A stretch of DNA of 55,133 bases from positions 1-55,133 of the forward strand of contig PBOJ01000125.1 in NCBI GenBank assembly GCA_002724315.1, given 5' to 3'. The translations under genes and the position numbers were made by a program. The notes below the pieces were generated by a model. It was given only the letters and a program-made list of their open reading frames with translations. It had not been told where the DNA came from and ran no database searches. This DNA comes from Planctomycetaceae bacterium (GTDB taxonomy: Bacteria; Planctomycetota; Planctomycetia; Planctomycetales; Planctomycetaceae). Positions 27,677 to 36,746 of the stretch are shown piece after piece; position 1 is the stretch's first letter, and every line of letters starts with the position of its first letter.

Positions 27677-28319
27677 CGATTCCCAGTTCGTTGAGCATCT
27701 CGGCCACCGCTTCGGTTGGCAGCCCCACCACGTTGTCCCTGCTACCCTCGACCCTCTCGATCGCCTCGGCAGCCCGTCCCTGGATCGCGTACCCTCCGGC
27801 CTTTCCCACCGATTCGCCAGACTCCAGGTAACTTTCCAGCCATTCCGGATCCTGGTCCCGAAACGTCACCCGCGATTCTACCACCCGCTCGCGGACGAGT
27901 CCCGATCCACTGACGATGCAGACGGCGGTCGCCGCAGTGTGCGTGCGACCCAGGAAGTGATCTCGAAACCATTGCCTGACCACATCCCGCCATTCCGGTT
28001 CCGGTGGCTGGCCCAGCACCTGGAACTTTCCGTCTGCCCGGGACACAACGATCACCGTGTCGGCACTCAGCACCGCGGCGATACCGGTGGCCCGTCGCTG
28101 AGCCCCCAGTTGCAGCCGAACATCTTCCGCTTTGTCGCGAGCGATCTCCATCAGGCGACGATGGATCGACGTCCGATCGTCGGTGTCATCAAACCCGGCC
28201 TCCTCGACCGACGACGGCGGCAGCACCTCGATCCGATCGTCGCCAACCAGTTGGGACAGCAACTGACGACGTCGGGGCGATCGGCTGCCCAGGACAATCC
28301 GCGGCAGAGTATCTGACAT
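27666..28319 (-). CDS. maf: Maf-family nucleotide pyrophosphatase
   Basis: 217 aa from the ATG at 28319, whose A is shared with the stop of the upstream gene (TGATG). Maf proteins hydrolyse dTTP/UTP or modified nucleotides to the monophosphate. Motifs: IVLGSRSPRRRQLLSQL, VLSADTVIVV, ERVVESRVTFR, and ESVGKAGGYAIQGRAAEAIERVEGSRDNVVGLPTE. It is slightly longer than typical Maf (about 195 aa) because of an extra loop (RADGKFQVLGQPPEPEWRD). It overlaps the following dus gene by 11 nt. Confidence 0.94.
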   Translation of the reverse strand: MSDTLPRIVLGSRSPRRRQLLSQLVGDDRIEVLPPSSVEEAGFDDTDDRTSIHRRLMEIARDKAEDVRLQLGAQRRATGIAAVLSADTVIVVSRADGKFQVLGQPPEPEWRDVVRQWFRDHFLGRTHTAATAVCIVSGSGLVRERVVESRVTFRDQDPEWLESYLESGESVGKAGGYAIQGRAAEAIERVEGSRDNVVGLPTEAVAEMLNELGIDVD

Positions 28320-29410
28320 CACCGGTCGGTCTTGAGCAACGGCCCCAGCACTTTCGAAAAGGCCTCGGCCTGCCTCATGAATCCCAGGTCGTTGGGATGT
28401 GAACTGTCGACTGTCGCCTCGCCGTCATCACCAAGCAGGTCGGCTCCCGGCAGGTAATGCAACCGTTGTACTCCCTCACGACGCAGGTTCTTGTACGCGA
28501 CGGTCAAGGCCCGCCAGTTCCCTTCGTTTCGCTTGCGTTTGCTGTCAACCAGGAACGAATCCGCATAGCTGCGACCCTCCACCAGCACGATCGGCGTCTT
28601 TGGCCGGGCTTTGCGGAGTCGGTGCACGAACGGCTCGACCCGCAACTCCACCGCTCGGGCATTCATGTTCGGCAGGCAATCGAGCACGTAGACAGCCGGA
28701 TCGAGCTTGGCGAGCAGGTCTGCCAGTTCGATCTCCATTTGCCCGTTGCCCGAGAAGCCGAGATTGATCACCGGCCGCTCGTACCGGCGACCGAGAATCG
28801 CCAGGTGGGTCATCCCCGGTCGCGAAGCGCACGCACCCTGGGTGATCGAGGTGCCGTAGAACAGAATCGGCTTCAGGTGCGACGCGGGCCGGGCCGGGGC
28901 CTTGCTGACCGCTGTTCCCTCGGGGACACCGATCTCGACTGACGTCACACCGTTGTAGAGCGGCAGGTAGAGCATGTACTCGCGGCGTCCCTCGGGAATC
29001 CCCGTGACCAGCCGCACCGAGTTGGTCGGAGTCACCCTGGGAAACCCGCAGGCCAGCCATCGCCAGCGAGACTTGGAGTCCCGGACGTACAGGTCCACGC
29101 CGCTGACCCCGGTGGCCGGCATGTGTGGCAACGCCAGTCGACTGCGACGCAACGTCCAGCGGGCGTGAAGAGTGGTCGCGGTGGTCACAAACCGTACGCA
29201 CATCCCGGCCGAGTCCTGGCTGAGAGTCCAAACCGGCCGACGAACCAGTTTCTCGGCCGTCGCCGGCAGGCGATCGAAGTACGACTTGGTCTCTTCGAAT
29301 CCTCGGCCCTCGACACCGAGCGTGCGGATATCGGTCCAGGCGATCTCCTGGGCCGACAGGGACGGAGTGACGACGGCCAGCACGACAACGGTGCGGAGAA
29401 TCGGTGACAT
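28319..29410 (-). CDS. Secreted SGNH/GDSL hydrolase
   Basis: 363 aa from the ATG at 29410, which opens a signal peptide (MSPILRTVVVLAVVTPSLSAQ). An N-terminal beta-domain (about 30-175) precedes the SGNH fold: block I LFYGTSITQGACAS with the nucleophile Ser, block II NLGFSGNGQMEIELAD, block III VLDCLPNMNA, and the catalytic Asp/His pair in VDSSHPNDLGFM. Members remove acyl groups from sugars or lipids outside the cell. It is divergent from the selenoprotein gene across 111 bp and starts the operon containing maf and dus. Confidence 0.9.
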   Translation of the reverse strand: MSPILRTVVVLAVVTPSLSAQEIAWTDIRTLGVEGRGFEETKSYFDRLPATAEKLVRRPVWTLSQDSAGMCVRFVTTATTLHARWTLRRSRLALPHMPATGVSGVDLYVRDSKSRWRWLACGFPRVTPTNSVRLVTGIPEGRREYMLYLPLYNGVTSVEIGVPEGTAVSKAPARPASHLKPILFYGTSITQGACASRPGMTHLAILGRRYERPVINLGFSGNGQMEIELADLLAKLDPAVYVLDCLPNMNARAVELRVEPFVHRLRKARPKTPIVLVEGRSYADSFLVDSKRKRNEGNWRALTVAYKNLRREGVQRLHYLPGADLLGDDGEATVDSSHPNDLGFMRQAEAFSKVLGPLLKTDR

Positions 29411-29456
29411 GGTGTGGCTCCACGGGTGAAGATCTGCCGCCATGATAACTGTCGTA

Positions 29457-29486
29457 TTCACAATCACCCACCGGCCGCCTTAAGAT
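29457..29486 (+). promoter_or_regulatory. Candidate sigma-70-type promoter for the selenoprotein gene
   Basis: TTCACA at 29457-29462 and TAAGAT at 29481-29486 are separated by 18 nt. Transcription would start near 29493, giving a leader of about 30 nt that includes the GGAG ribosome binding site at 29510-29513. Prediction by eye only. Confidence 0.35.
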
Positions 29487-29521
29487 ACCGGTAACACTCA
29501 CCTCGAATCGGAGATGACCCG

Positions 29522-30784
29522 ATGTCACGTACCGCATTGCTGGCGGCCACAATGCTGGCCACGACAGCAGTCCCGTCGATGGCACAGAAACCCCCTGTCC
29601 AGAAAATCGACGGGCTGGTCAACTGGGTCTACGACTACGAGCAGGGTCGAAAACTGGCCCGGCGAACCGGCAAACCGATGTTCGTCGTCTTCCGTTGCGA
29701 GCGCTGAGAGGCGTGCAACGACTTTGACGGGCAGGTTGTCCGTCGTGACCCCCAGGTGGGACGGTTGTCCCGCCAATTTGTCTGCGTTCGCATCCAGTCG
29801 ATGAACGGCATCAACCTGGAACTGTTCCAGTTCGAGTTCGATCTGACATGGATGTCGTTCTTCATGGACGCCGAAAACCGAATCTACACCCGGTACGGCG
29901 GCCGGGACGACTCGTCGCCGGAATCGCATCTCAATCGCAATTCGCTGCTGGCAACCATGCGATCGGCGCTGGCCCTGCACAAGGTGCAGGACGTGCTGAA
30001 GAGCCGTCTCGAACCGACCGGCCGGACCGTCCGTACGCCCGAGCAGATTCCAACGATGCGGGCGATGTTGGCCAAGCGCAAAAACAAGTGCATCCACTGC
30101 CATGACGTGAAGGTGGCTTCGCTGAGACATCTCCGCAACCAGGACAAGCTGCAACGGCACATGGTCTTCACCTATCCAACCGCAGCCAATCTCGGCATCA
30201 CCGTTTCCCCCGATCGTCAGTCGGTGATCCGCACGGTGAAGCCGGGGACACCGGCGGCCCGGGCGGGTGTCCGCCGTGGTGACACGATCCTCCGTGCCGA
30301 GGATCACCGCGTGTTGACCCTGGGCGACCTGTCCCACGTGCTGGAAAAAACGGCCGACCCGGGCCGGCTGTCGCTGGAACTGAAGCGAAACGGCCGTGCC
30401 ATTCCGGTTCGTCTCGACCTGTCGACCGGCTGGCGGAAATCAACCGATCCGTCGTGGCGCGAGTCGCTGCACGTGGTGGGCCCCAACTGCGGACTCTGGG
30501 GCCGCAGGCTCAACGCCAACGAACGCCGTCGACTGAAACTCGCCCCCGGCAAGCTCGCCCTGAAGGTGACCTTCATCTGGGGACCTCACACCCGAAAGGC
30601 GGGGATCCGGGTCGGAGACATCATTGTCAGGCTCGATGGCCAGGCCCAGGACATGACCATCAAGCAGTTGAATGCTCACCCCATGCTCAACAAGGCGTGG
30701 GGCGACACGATCCCGATCGTGCTCAGACGAAAAGGTCGGGAACTGACCGTCCGAATGACATTCCCGCGGCGACCGGCCGACTAG
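29522..30784 (+). CDS. Selenoprotein: exported thioredoxin-like CxxU / CxxCH / double-PDZ protein (Sec at codon 62, TGA 29705-29707)
   Basis: One frame of 420 codons is broken only by TGA at 29705-29707, codon 62. I read it as selenocysteine. A signal peptide (MSRTALLAATMLATTAVPSMA) precedes a thioredoxin-like region (GRKLARRTGKPMFVVFRCERU) with C59-E-R-U62-E-A-C65, then RRDPQVGRLSRQFVCVRI. CxxCH lies at C190-H194 (KCIHCHD). PDZ-like domains lie at about 222-300 and 335-415 (NLGITVS...AGVRRGDTIL; LKVTF...AGIRVGDIIVRLDG). GGAG stands 8 nt before the ATG. Coding quality is the same on both sides of the TGA, a SECIS-like hairpin follows it, and SelA/SelB are encoded in the window. A conventional caller would give two pieces (29522-29707 and about 29756-30784). 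Likely an extracytoplasmic redox protein; substrate unknown. Confidence 0.92.
29726..29744 (+). promoter_or_regulatory. Bacterial-type SECIS hairpin
   Basis: The 5' arm GACGGGC (29726-29732) pairs with GTCCGTC (29738-29744) in a 7-bp stem with one G-U pair, closing the 5-nt loop AGGTT (29733-29737). The loop starts 26 nt after the TGA, within the spacing accepted for bacterial SECIS elements. Like the E. coli fdhF element it presents GGU at the apex on a G-C/C-G stem. An alternative lower helix (ACGAC with GTCGT) is also possible. The hairpin is within the coding sequence, as expected for SelB-dependent decoding in bacteria. Confidence 0.8.
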
Positions 30785-30848
30785 ACCGACCTCGACGGAT
30801 TGCCCCGGGTCGATCGTCGCGTTTGCCAAGACAACCCGGCGACATTTG

Positions 30849-31286
30849 TCAGTGCGCCGATTCCACCGAGTACTTGTCCTCGATCTCGCGTTTCTTCTTC
30901 AGGTAAACCGCCTTGTCCATATCACCGTCTTCGAGTTGTCTGTCCAGTTGTTTGAATTCCTTGTTTCTTTTGGCTTCCATCTCGGCAACGGTCGCGTAGA
31001 AGTTGATCTTCTTGGCGGCATCAGCCCCACTGATGGGATCCCACAGGATCGAATAGGGCCATGCCGCCAGGTTGACGATGCCCAGCCCGATTTCTCCCGT
31101 GTAGAAGGAACCGCCGCCGGGCAAAATGCCCAGTGCTGCGGCCAACTTGGGATTCTTCTCTTCAACAAGCAATCCCCTGGCGGACAGCGACTCGTACTCG
31201 GACTTCTGACGGCTGTTCAACGGTGTCACACAACCCAAAACGAAACACATCAACGCGATCAGCGACGGCATCATTCGACGTGTCAT
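30849..31286 (-). CDS. Small putative lipoprotein of unknown function
   Basis: 145 aa from the ATG at 31286, with an unusually strong GAGGAGGAAG ribosome binding site upstream. The N-terminus MTRRMMPSLIALMCFVLGC looks like a lipoprotein signal with the lipid-modified Cys in VLGC. The mature part has a Gly-rich hydrophobic stretch (LAAALGILPGGGSFYTGEIGLGIVNLAAWPYSILWDP), which may be membrane-associated, followed by a charged, probably coiled-coil tail (AEMEAKRNKEFKQLDRQLEDGDMDKAVYLKKKREIED). The pattern resembles small TM2-like lipoproteins, but I do not recognise the family. The frame stays open upstream to 31865, which is antisense to metG. Confidence 0.8.
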   Translation of the reverse strand: MTRRMMPSLIALMCFVLGCVTPLNSRQKSEYESLSARGLLVEEKNPKLAAALGILPGGGSFYTGEIGLGIVNLAAWPYSILWDPISGADAAKKINFYATVAEMEAKRNKEFKQLDRQLEDGDMDKAVYLKKKREIEDKYSVESAH

Positions 31287-31463
31287 CGCAGACTTCCTCC
31301 TCGTTCGGGAGTTTTTCGGGTTGGTGGAGAAGCAGTGTGAGTGGAGTGGCGGAACCGTAGTGAAATGGATTTTCCGGGGCAAGACAAAACTCTCGCCAAC
31401 GAATCTCCATCGGAACTGCCCAAGTTGTCCCCCTCCTGATCTGGTCCGTTCGCCACGAATCAA

Positions 31464-31469
31464 TACAAT
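31464..31469 (+). promoter_or_regulatory. Candidate -10 element upstream of metG
   Basis: TACAAT matches five of six consensus -10 bases and lies 40 nt before the metG ATG; no good -35 box is visible 16-18 nt upstream. Weak prediction. Confidence 0.25.
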
Positions 31470-31508
31470 TCGACGCAGCCTGAGGTAATCGAAACTGTGG
31501 AGTCGGCA

Positions 31509-33659
31509 ATGAGCGGGCGTCGGATCCTGGTGACCGCGGCCTTGCCGTACGCCAACGGGCACATCCACATCGGTCACCTGGTCGAGTACATCCAGACCGA
31601 CATCTGGGTCCGGTTCCAGAATCTGCGCGGTCACCGCTGCATCTACCTGTGTGCCGACGACACTCACGGCACCGCGATCATGATCCGGGCCCGCCAGGAG
31701 GGGCGATCCGAGGAGGAACTGATCGGCGAAATGCAGCAGGCTCACGTGCAGGATTTCTCCGGCTTCGACATCGTCTTCGACAACTACGGCAGTACCAACA
31801 GCGACGAGAATCGGACCCAGTGCGCCGAGATCTGGCAGTCGCTCCGCGACGCCGGACTGGTCCACCAGAAACAGGTCACCCAGTTGTTCGACCCGGTCGA
31901 GGGCACATTCCTGGCCGATCGGTTCGTCCGCGGCACCTGTCCCAAGTGCGATGCCCCCGACCAGTACGGTGACAGCTGTGACCAGTGCCTGGCCAACTTC
32001 AGCCCCACCGACCTAGTCGATCCCCGCAGCACGCTCTCGGGTGCCACACCCGAAACCCGCACCGCCGACCACCTGTTCGTCCAGATCGAGCAACTGCACG
32101 AGTTCCTCGAAGAATGGACGCAGGACGGCGATCACCTGCAGTCGGAAGTCGCCAATTACCTCAAGGGCCACTTCCTGGGTGAACCGCTGCGTGACTGGGA
32201 TGTCTCGCGACCCGAGCCTTACTTCGGGTTCGAGATCCCCGACGCTCCGGGTCACTTCTGGTACGTCTGGTTCGACGCTCCGATCGGTTACATGGCCTCG
32301 ACACACCAGTGGTGCGCCGCCAACGACGAAGATTTCGACACGTGGTGGCGGAACCCCGAGACCGAGGTGCATCACTTCATCGGCAAGGACATCACCTACT
32401 TCCACACGCTGTTCTGGCCGGCCATGCTCAAGACCGCCGGCTTCAACCTGCCGACGAAGGTGCACATCCACGGTTTCCTGACCGTCGACGGACGCAAGAT
32501 GTCGAAGTCGGAGGGCACCTTCATCCAGGCCTCGACCTACCTCCAGCACCTCGACCCAGCCTGGTTGCGGTACTACTACGCCACCAAGCTCGGCTCGCGA
32601 CTCGATGATCTCGACCTGAATCTCGACGAGTTCGTCACCAAGGTGAACACGGACCTGGTCGGCAAGCTGGTCAACCTGGCCAGCCGCACGGCCAAGTTTG
32701 TTTCGGGCCGTGACCTGGCTGACGTCTATCCCGACGACGGGGGACTGTTCGCCGCCGCGGCCGAGGCGGGTGGACGGATTGCCGAGGCCTACGAGGCCTG
32801 CGACTTCAACTCGGCGATGCGGGAGGTGATGGCCCTGGCCGACGCAGCCAACAAGTTCGTCGAAGACGCCGCTCCCTGGGTGCTGAAAAAGGACCCCAAC
32901 CGGGACGCCGAACTGGTCGATGTCTGCAGCATCGCATTGAACCTCTTCCGGCAACTGGTCGTTTATCTCGCCCCCGTTCTGCCCCGGCTGGTTGAACAAA
33001 CCGACCAGCTGCTCGGTGACCCGATCACACACTGGGACCAGTCCCAGGCCCCCCTGGCCGGAACACCGGTCGGGGAATTCCAGCACATGATGCAACGAGT
33101 CGACCCCAAACAGGTACAAGCCATGATCGATGACAGCAGGGAAGCTCCCCCGATGGGAGACGCCGAGCCAGAGGAGACGCCCGAGCAGGCCACCGGCGAC
33201 ACGTCCGACGACAATGACACCGCGCCGGAAAGCGTTTCCGAGGACTCATCCACCGAAGAAACCGGCGACACCGAAGCCGCCGCGCCGGCAGCTGCATGCG
33301 AGGCTCACGAACAGGAACCACTGACAACCGACAACTGCACGTTCGACGATTTCATGAAGGTCGACATGCGGGTGGCACGAGTGGCCCAGGCTTCCCATGT
33401 CGAGGGCGCCGACAAGCTGCTGCAACTGGTCCTGGACCTCGGCGGCGACGTCCGCAAGACGGTCTTTGCCGGCATCAAGGGTGTCTACCAGCCCGAGGAC
33501 CTGGTCGACAGGCTGGTCGTGTGCTGTGCCAACCTGGCCCCGCGGAAGATGCGGTTCGGGACCAGTGAAGGCATGGTGCTGGCCGCAGGACCGGGCGGGG
33601 AGGACATCTTCCTACTCGCCCCCGACTCGGGCGCTGTCCCCGGTCAACGGGTCCACTGA
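31509..33659 (+). CDS. metG: Methionyl-tRNA synthetase
   Basis: 716 aa. Class I synthetase that charges tRNA-Met. HIGH-type motif HIHIGH at residues 18-23 ([17 protein letters not shown]), two zinc knuckles ([17 protein letters not shown]), KMSKS at 330-334 ([12 protein letters not shown]), an anticodon-binding helical domain ([12 protein letters not shown]), and a C-terminal Trbp111-like tRNA-binding domain ([14 protein letters not shown] ... [19 protein letters not shown]). Between the last two lies an unusually acidic Ser/Thr/Glu-rich linker of about 70 residues ([20 protein letters not shown]). The ATG at 31509 is preferred over the GTG at 31497. The last 48 bp overlap the convergent membrane protein gene. 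Confidence 0.97.
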   Translation: MSGRRILVTAALPYANGHIHIGHLVEYIQTDIWVRFQNLRGHRCIYLCADDTHGTAIMIRARQEGRSEEELIGEMQQAHVQDFSGFDIVFDNYGSTNSDENRTQCAEIWQSLRDAGLVHQKQVTQLFDPVEGTFLADRFVRGTCPKCDAPDQYGDSCDQCLANFSPTDLVDPRSTLSGATPETRTADHLFVQIEQLHEFLEEWTQDGDHLQSEVANYLKGHFLGEPLRDWDVSRPEPYFGFEIPDAPGHFWYVWFDAPIGYMASTHQWCAANDEDFDTWWRNPETEVHHFIGKDITYFHTLFWPAMLKTAGFNLPTKVHIHGFLTVDGRKMSKSEGTFIQASTYLQHLDPAWLRYYYATKLGSRLDDLDLNLDEFVTKVNTDLVGKLVNLASRTAKFVSGRDLADVYPDDGGLFAAAAEAGGRIAEAYEACDFNSAMREVMALADAANKFVEDAAPWVLKKDPNRDAELVDVCSIALNLFRQLVVYLAPVLPRLVEQTDQLLGDPITHWDQSQAPLAGTPVGEFQHMMQRVDPKQVQAMIDDSREAPPMGDAEPEETPEQATGDTSDDNDTAPESVSEDSSTEETGDTEAAAPAAACEAHEQEPLTTDNCTFDDFMKVDMRVARVAQASHVEGADKLLQLVLDLGGDVRKTVFAGIKGVYQPEDLVDRLVVCCANLAPRKMRFGTSEGMVLAAGPGGEDIFLLAPDSGAVPGQRVH

Positions 33660-35600
33660 TTCGTCGTTCGGATCCGCTGCCCCACGGTGATTGTCGAGCG
33701 TGACGACCAGGGACCACGTGGCCAGGGGGATGATCTGCATCACCAGCCGTCCGGCCGCCCAGTCCAGGTTGTTCTCGTAGTCGGGTATCACCAGGAACGG
33801 AACGCAATAGGCGGCCAGCATCAACACGCTGGTCACCAACGGCCACGCCACGGCCGGGTTCCGCCACTTCTCCCGACCTCGAACCATTGCCACGACCAAC
33901 ACGATGCCGATGGCCCCAAACCATGGCGCGGCCGCGACTTCCAGCAGGAACCTGGTCGCGACAGTCGGCAAACGGACCAGGCCGTCGGCCACGCCGGACA
34001 GACTCAGCAAATGCCGGTAGTCATCCGGCAGCACTCCGGCCACGACGCTCCGCGTAAACACCACCTCGTGCGTGGCCAGGACCGCACCCACAACGGCAAC
34101 GGTCAGAACAATCGCTCCCAGCGACCGTCGTTCGCGGTGAGCAATCGCGGCCGCAGTTCCCACGCCCGCCAGAACCAACACCGTCACCGGCCCCTCGGCC
34201 TTGGCCAACCCGGCCACCACCAGGCACAGGCCAACCAGGAACCACCAGCCACCTCCCTGTTCGTGGGCGGCCAGCCCTGCCACCACCGCTGACAGCAGGG
34301 CCACCCCCACAACCAGTTCGGGACACCCATTGAATGCGGCGAGGTTGTTCTGGAACGCTCCCAGGCCGCACCAGGCCGGCATCATCAGTAACAGCACACC
34401 GCCCAGCACCGGGTCCCGGCTCTTCATCCGCCTCAGACCGCCGATCACGACTCCTCCCAGGGCCAACCAGGTCAGGGGAAAAACCAACACCGCCGACGAC
34501 TCGCTGAACCGACCGTCGTTCGAACTTTCCCACGCCCCCACACCTCCGAAAACCGCCTCGGCAGCCGGGACCAGAAGCGGATACCTGGGATGGAAATGCA
34601 CATGATCAGGATCCTGAAACACCGACTCACCCCACGGTCCCGGCTCGGTCTGTATCAACCTCGCCTTGTACCCCCACTGCATCCGCTGGTCGAACCCATC
34701 GATACCCCGTGCTGCCCCGATCAACACGGCCCCGCCGAACAGCACCAGCGGCAACAGACGGATCTTCCCGTTCAACAGGCCCGACGACGATTCCACACGT
34801 TCGGCAACATCCTCAACATGGCCGCCGTGCACACACTTTCGGAGGACGACACCCACGATCAGCAACCCCAGGTTGGGCAACAACGGCAACCACGAGGGCG
34901 TGACGGGCTTGCCTTCCAGGAACATGAACAGGGCGACGAGCGACGTGACCGAGAGTCCCACCAACCACGACCATCCCCACCGCTCGCTCTGCGACGACAA
35001 CTGACGCTCGACTCCCAGGCACACCAGCGCCCCCCAACCGCCGGCGACGGTGACGACCACGGCCACTGCGACCAGCAGCCAACCCAACAGCGAGGGATAC
35101 CGCATCGGACCGAACGGTGTCAGCGAACGAGACGTGGCATCGCGGTCGCTGCCGGGAGGCCCCAGGGGTCCCAACACCGACTCGACCGTTCCCGGTTTCA
35201 CTTCGACCAGTTCTTTCCCGCTCACCGCCCATCCGATCTCCCGCGTCCGGACGAACTCCTCGATTGACCGCTTCGTCCCTCGAATGGCGGCCGCCGAATA
35301 CACACGGCGAGGGAAGATCCAGTAGGCCAGTTCTCGCTCCAGGAACTGGTCTGCCGGAACGTGCGGGGCTTGCCAGGTGTCGACCAAAACAGCCGCATCA
35401 GCCGGCACACGTTCCAGGACTTCCACGACGAGCCCGTCGAGATCTCCAACGGCGCGAACCGTCCGGATCTCCGGTTGCGTCCATCCGATCACGGCGGGGA
35501 CCAGGTGAGCCAGGATCGCCACGACCGAAAGCCCCGACCACACGACCAGCACCAACCGGCCCGGATTGCGGGATGCTCTCTGATGGCTGGACTCGGTCAC
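33612..35600 (-). CDS. Polytopic membrane protein, glycosyltransferase-39-like topology
   Basis: 662 aa from the GTG at 35600, chosen because GAGGAG lies 9 nt upstream; an in-frame GTG at 35642 gives 676 aa. One TM helix ([25 protein letters not shown]), a soluble segment of about 130 residues, then some 11-13 further hydrophobic helices. Loop residues such as [43 protein letters not shown] resemble the lumenal loop of GT-C/PMT-type glycosyltransferases, but the usual N-terminal DD/DE loop is not obvious. Function unassigned. It overlaps metG by 48 bp and is divergent from the SGNH gene at 35679. Confidence 0.78.
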   Translation of the reverse strand: MTESSHQRASRNPGRLVLVVWSGLSVVAILAHLVPAVIGWTQPEIRTVRAVGDLDGLVVEVLERVPADAAVLVDTWQAPHVPADQFLERELAYWIFPRRVYSAAAIRGTKRSIEEFVRTREIGWAVSGKELVEVKPGTVESVLGPLGPPGSDRDATSRSLTPFGPMRYPSLLGWLLVAVAVVVTVAGGWGALVCLGVERQLSSQSERWGWSWLVGLSVTSLVALFMFLEGKPVTPSWLPLLPNLGLLIVGVVLRKCVHGGHVEDVAERVESSSGLLNGKIRLLPLVLFGGAVLIGAARGIDGFDQRMQWGYKARLIQTEPGPWGESVFQDPDHVHFHPRYPLLVPAAEAVFGGVGAWESSNDGRFSESSAVLVFPLTWLALGGVVIGGLRRMKSRDPVLGGVLLLMMPAWCGLGAFQNNLAAFNGCPELVVGVALLSAVVAGLAAHEQGGGWWFLVGLCLVVAGLAKAEGPVTVLVLAGVGTAAAIAHRERRSLGAIVLTVAVVGAVLATHEVVFTRSVVAGVLPDDYRHLLSLSGVADGLVRLPTVATRFLLEVAAAPWFGAIGIVLVVAMVRGREKWRNPAVAWPLVTSVLMLAAYCVPFLVIPDYENNLDWAAGRLVMQIIPLATWSLVVTLDNHRGAADPNDESVDPLTGDSARVGGE

Positions 35601-35678
35601 ACCTCGTGGCTCCTCAATCGACGGACCGAACCAGAATAGCACACCGCATCCGACGACCGGCTATAATGCCATTCTGCC

Positions 35679-36662
35679 ATGTCCGAATCGACCGCCTCCC
35701 CGCCACGCCGTCGCCGACTGTTCGTGACGGTCTACGCTGTGTTCCTGTTGATCGTCACCACCGCGGTCCTGCGGCTGGTCCACGTCGAAGCTGACGTGTG
35801 GGACTACTACTATCCCGAACTGGAAGCCTCGGGTGCCACCTCCGCTTCCCGGACCGCTGACGACAAGTCAATTGACGTCCTCACGCTTGGCGGTTCGGTC
35901 CTGCTGCAGGTCGAAGCGGACCTCGAGCAGCGTCTGCGGAAGGACCTGGGCGCCAACGTCCGCTGCTTCCATCTCTCGACAACCGCACACACCTCCCGTG
36001 ACAGTTGGTTGAAGTACCGCCTGTTGGCTGCCCAGCGGTTTGACGTGGTGCTGGTCTGCCATGGCATCAACGACGTGCGGATGAACTACTGGCCGGCCGA
36101 ACAGTTCCGCGACGACTACACCCACTGCCCGTGGTACGCAGGGATTCTCCGCGACACGGCGACCGGCCGCCTGACGTTGTGGGACCGGCTGAAACGATTC
36201 GCCACCCAGGAGGGACTGGGCCCTCCGACAGTGGCCGACCACCGACACGGCGAAACGATCAAGACGGCAACAGCCTTCCAGACCAACCTCCAGCAACTCG
36301 TCGACGAGGCACGACGCCGGGATGACGGCGTCGTGTTGTTGACCATGGCGGCGTATCTGCCCGAGGGCTACACCCGCACCGCCTTCAACACGGGCCAACT
36401 CGACTATGGAGCCGGCGAGGTCCGGCACGCCGCCGAATTGTGGGGGGCCCCACAGCAGGTGGTCCGGGGGATCGCCGAGCACAACCAGCGGACACGGACG
36501 GTGGCGTCGGTTGCCCCCAACGTCGGGCTGGTGGATCTCGAGCGGGAACTCGCAGCCGAGGGCGCCAACTTCAGTGACATCTGCCACCTGACCCGTGTCG
36601 GCCGTCAACGGCTGGTTGACGCCGTGGTCCCGGTCATCGTCGAAATGCTCGGCGATCGCTGA
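35679..36662 (+). CDS. Membrane-anchored SGNH-hydrolase-like protein
   Basis: 327 aa with a basic N-terminus (PPRRRRLF) and one TM anchor (VTVYAVFLLIVTTAVLRLV). The extracytoplasmic domain shows the four SGNH blocks: DVLTLGGSVLLQ (Ser73), an invariant-Gly region, VCHGINDVRMNYW (Asn) and FSDICHLTRVGRQRLVDAV (Asp/His dyad). Similar anchored proteins take part in acyl-sugar or exopolysaccharide modification. The polytopic membrane protein divergent from it may be functionally related, an inference from position only. Confidence 0.82.
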   Translation: MSESTASPPRRRRLFVTVYAVFLLIVTTAVLRLVHVEADVWDYYYPELEASGATSASRTADDKSIDVLTLGGSVLLQVEADLEQRLRKDLGANVRCFHLSTTAHTSRDSWLKYRLLAAQRFDVVLVCHGINDVRMNYWPAEQFRDDYTHCPWYAGILRDTATGRLTLWDRLKRFATQEGLGPPTVADHRHGETIKTATAFQTNLQQLVDEARRRDDGVVLLTMAAYLPEGYTRTAFNTGQLDYGAGEVRHAAELWGAPQQVVRGIAEHNQRTRTVASVAPNVGLVDLERELAAEGANFSDICHLTRVGRQRLVDAVVPVIVEMLGDR

Positions 36663-36746
36663 AACGCGGACCGTTCGGACAGAAGTGGCCCAGCACGCCG
36701 ACGGTCCCGTCCGGACTCCGCCACTCGTGACGGAAGCGCGAGGAGA

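Noticed and set aside
29705..29707. TGA as a genuine stop, leaving a 61-aa protein and a separate gene starting about 29756
   Set aside because: The 3' part has no start with a ribosome binding site at its beginning and begins in the middle of a thioredoxin-like region. The TGA sits in a CxxU motif, is followed by a SECIS-like hairpin, and selA/selB are present.
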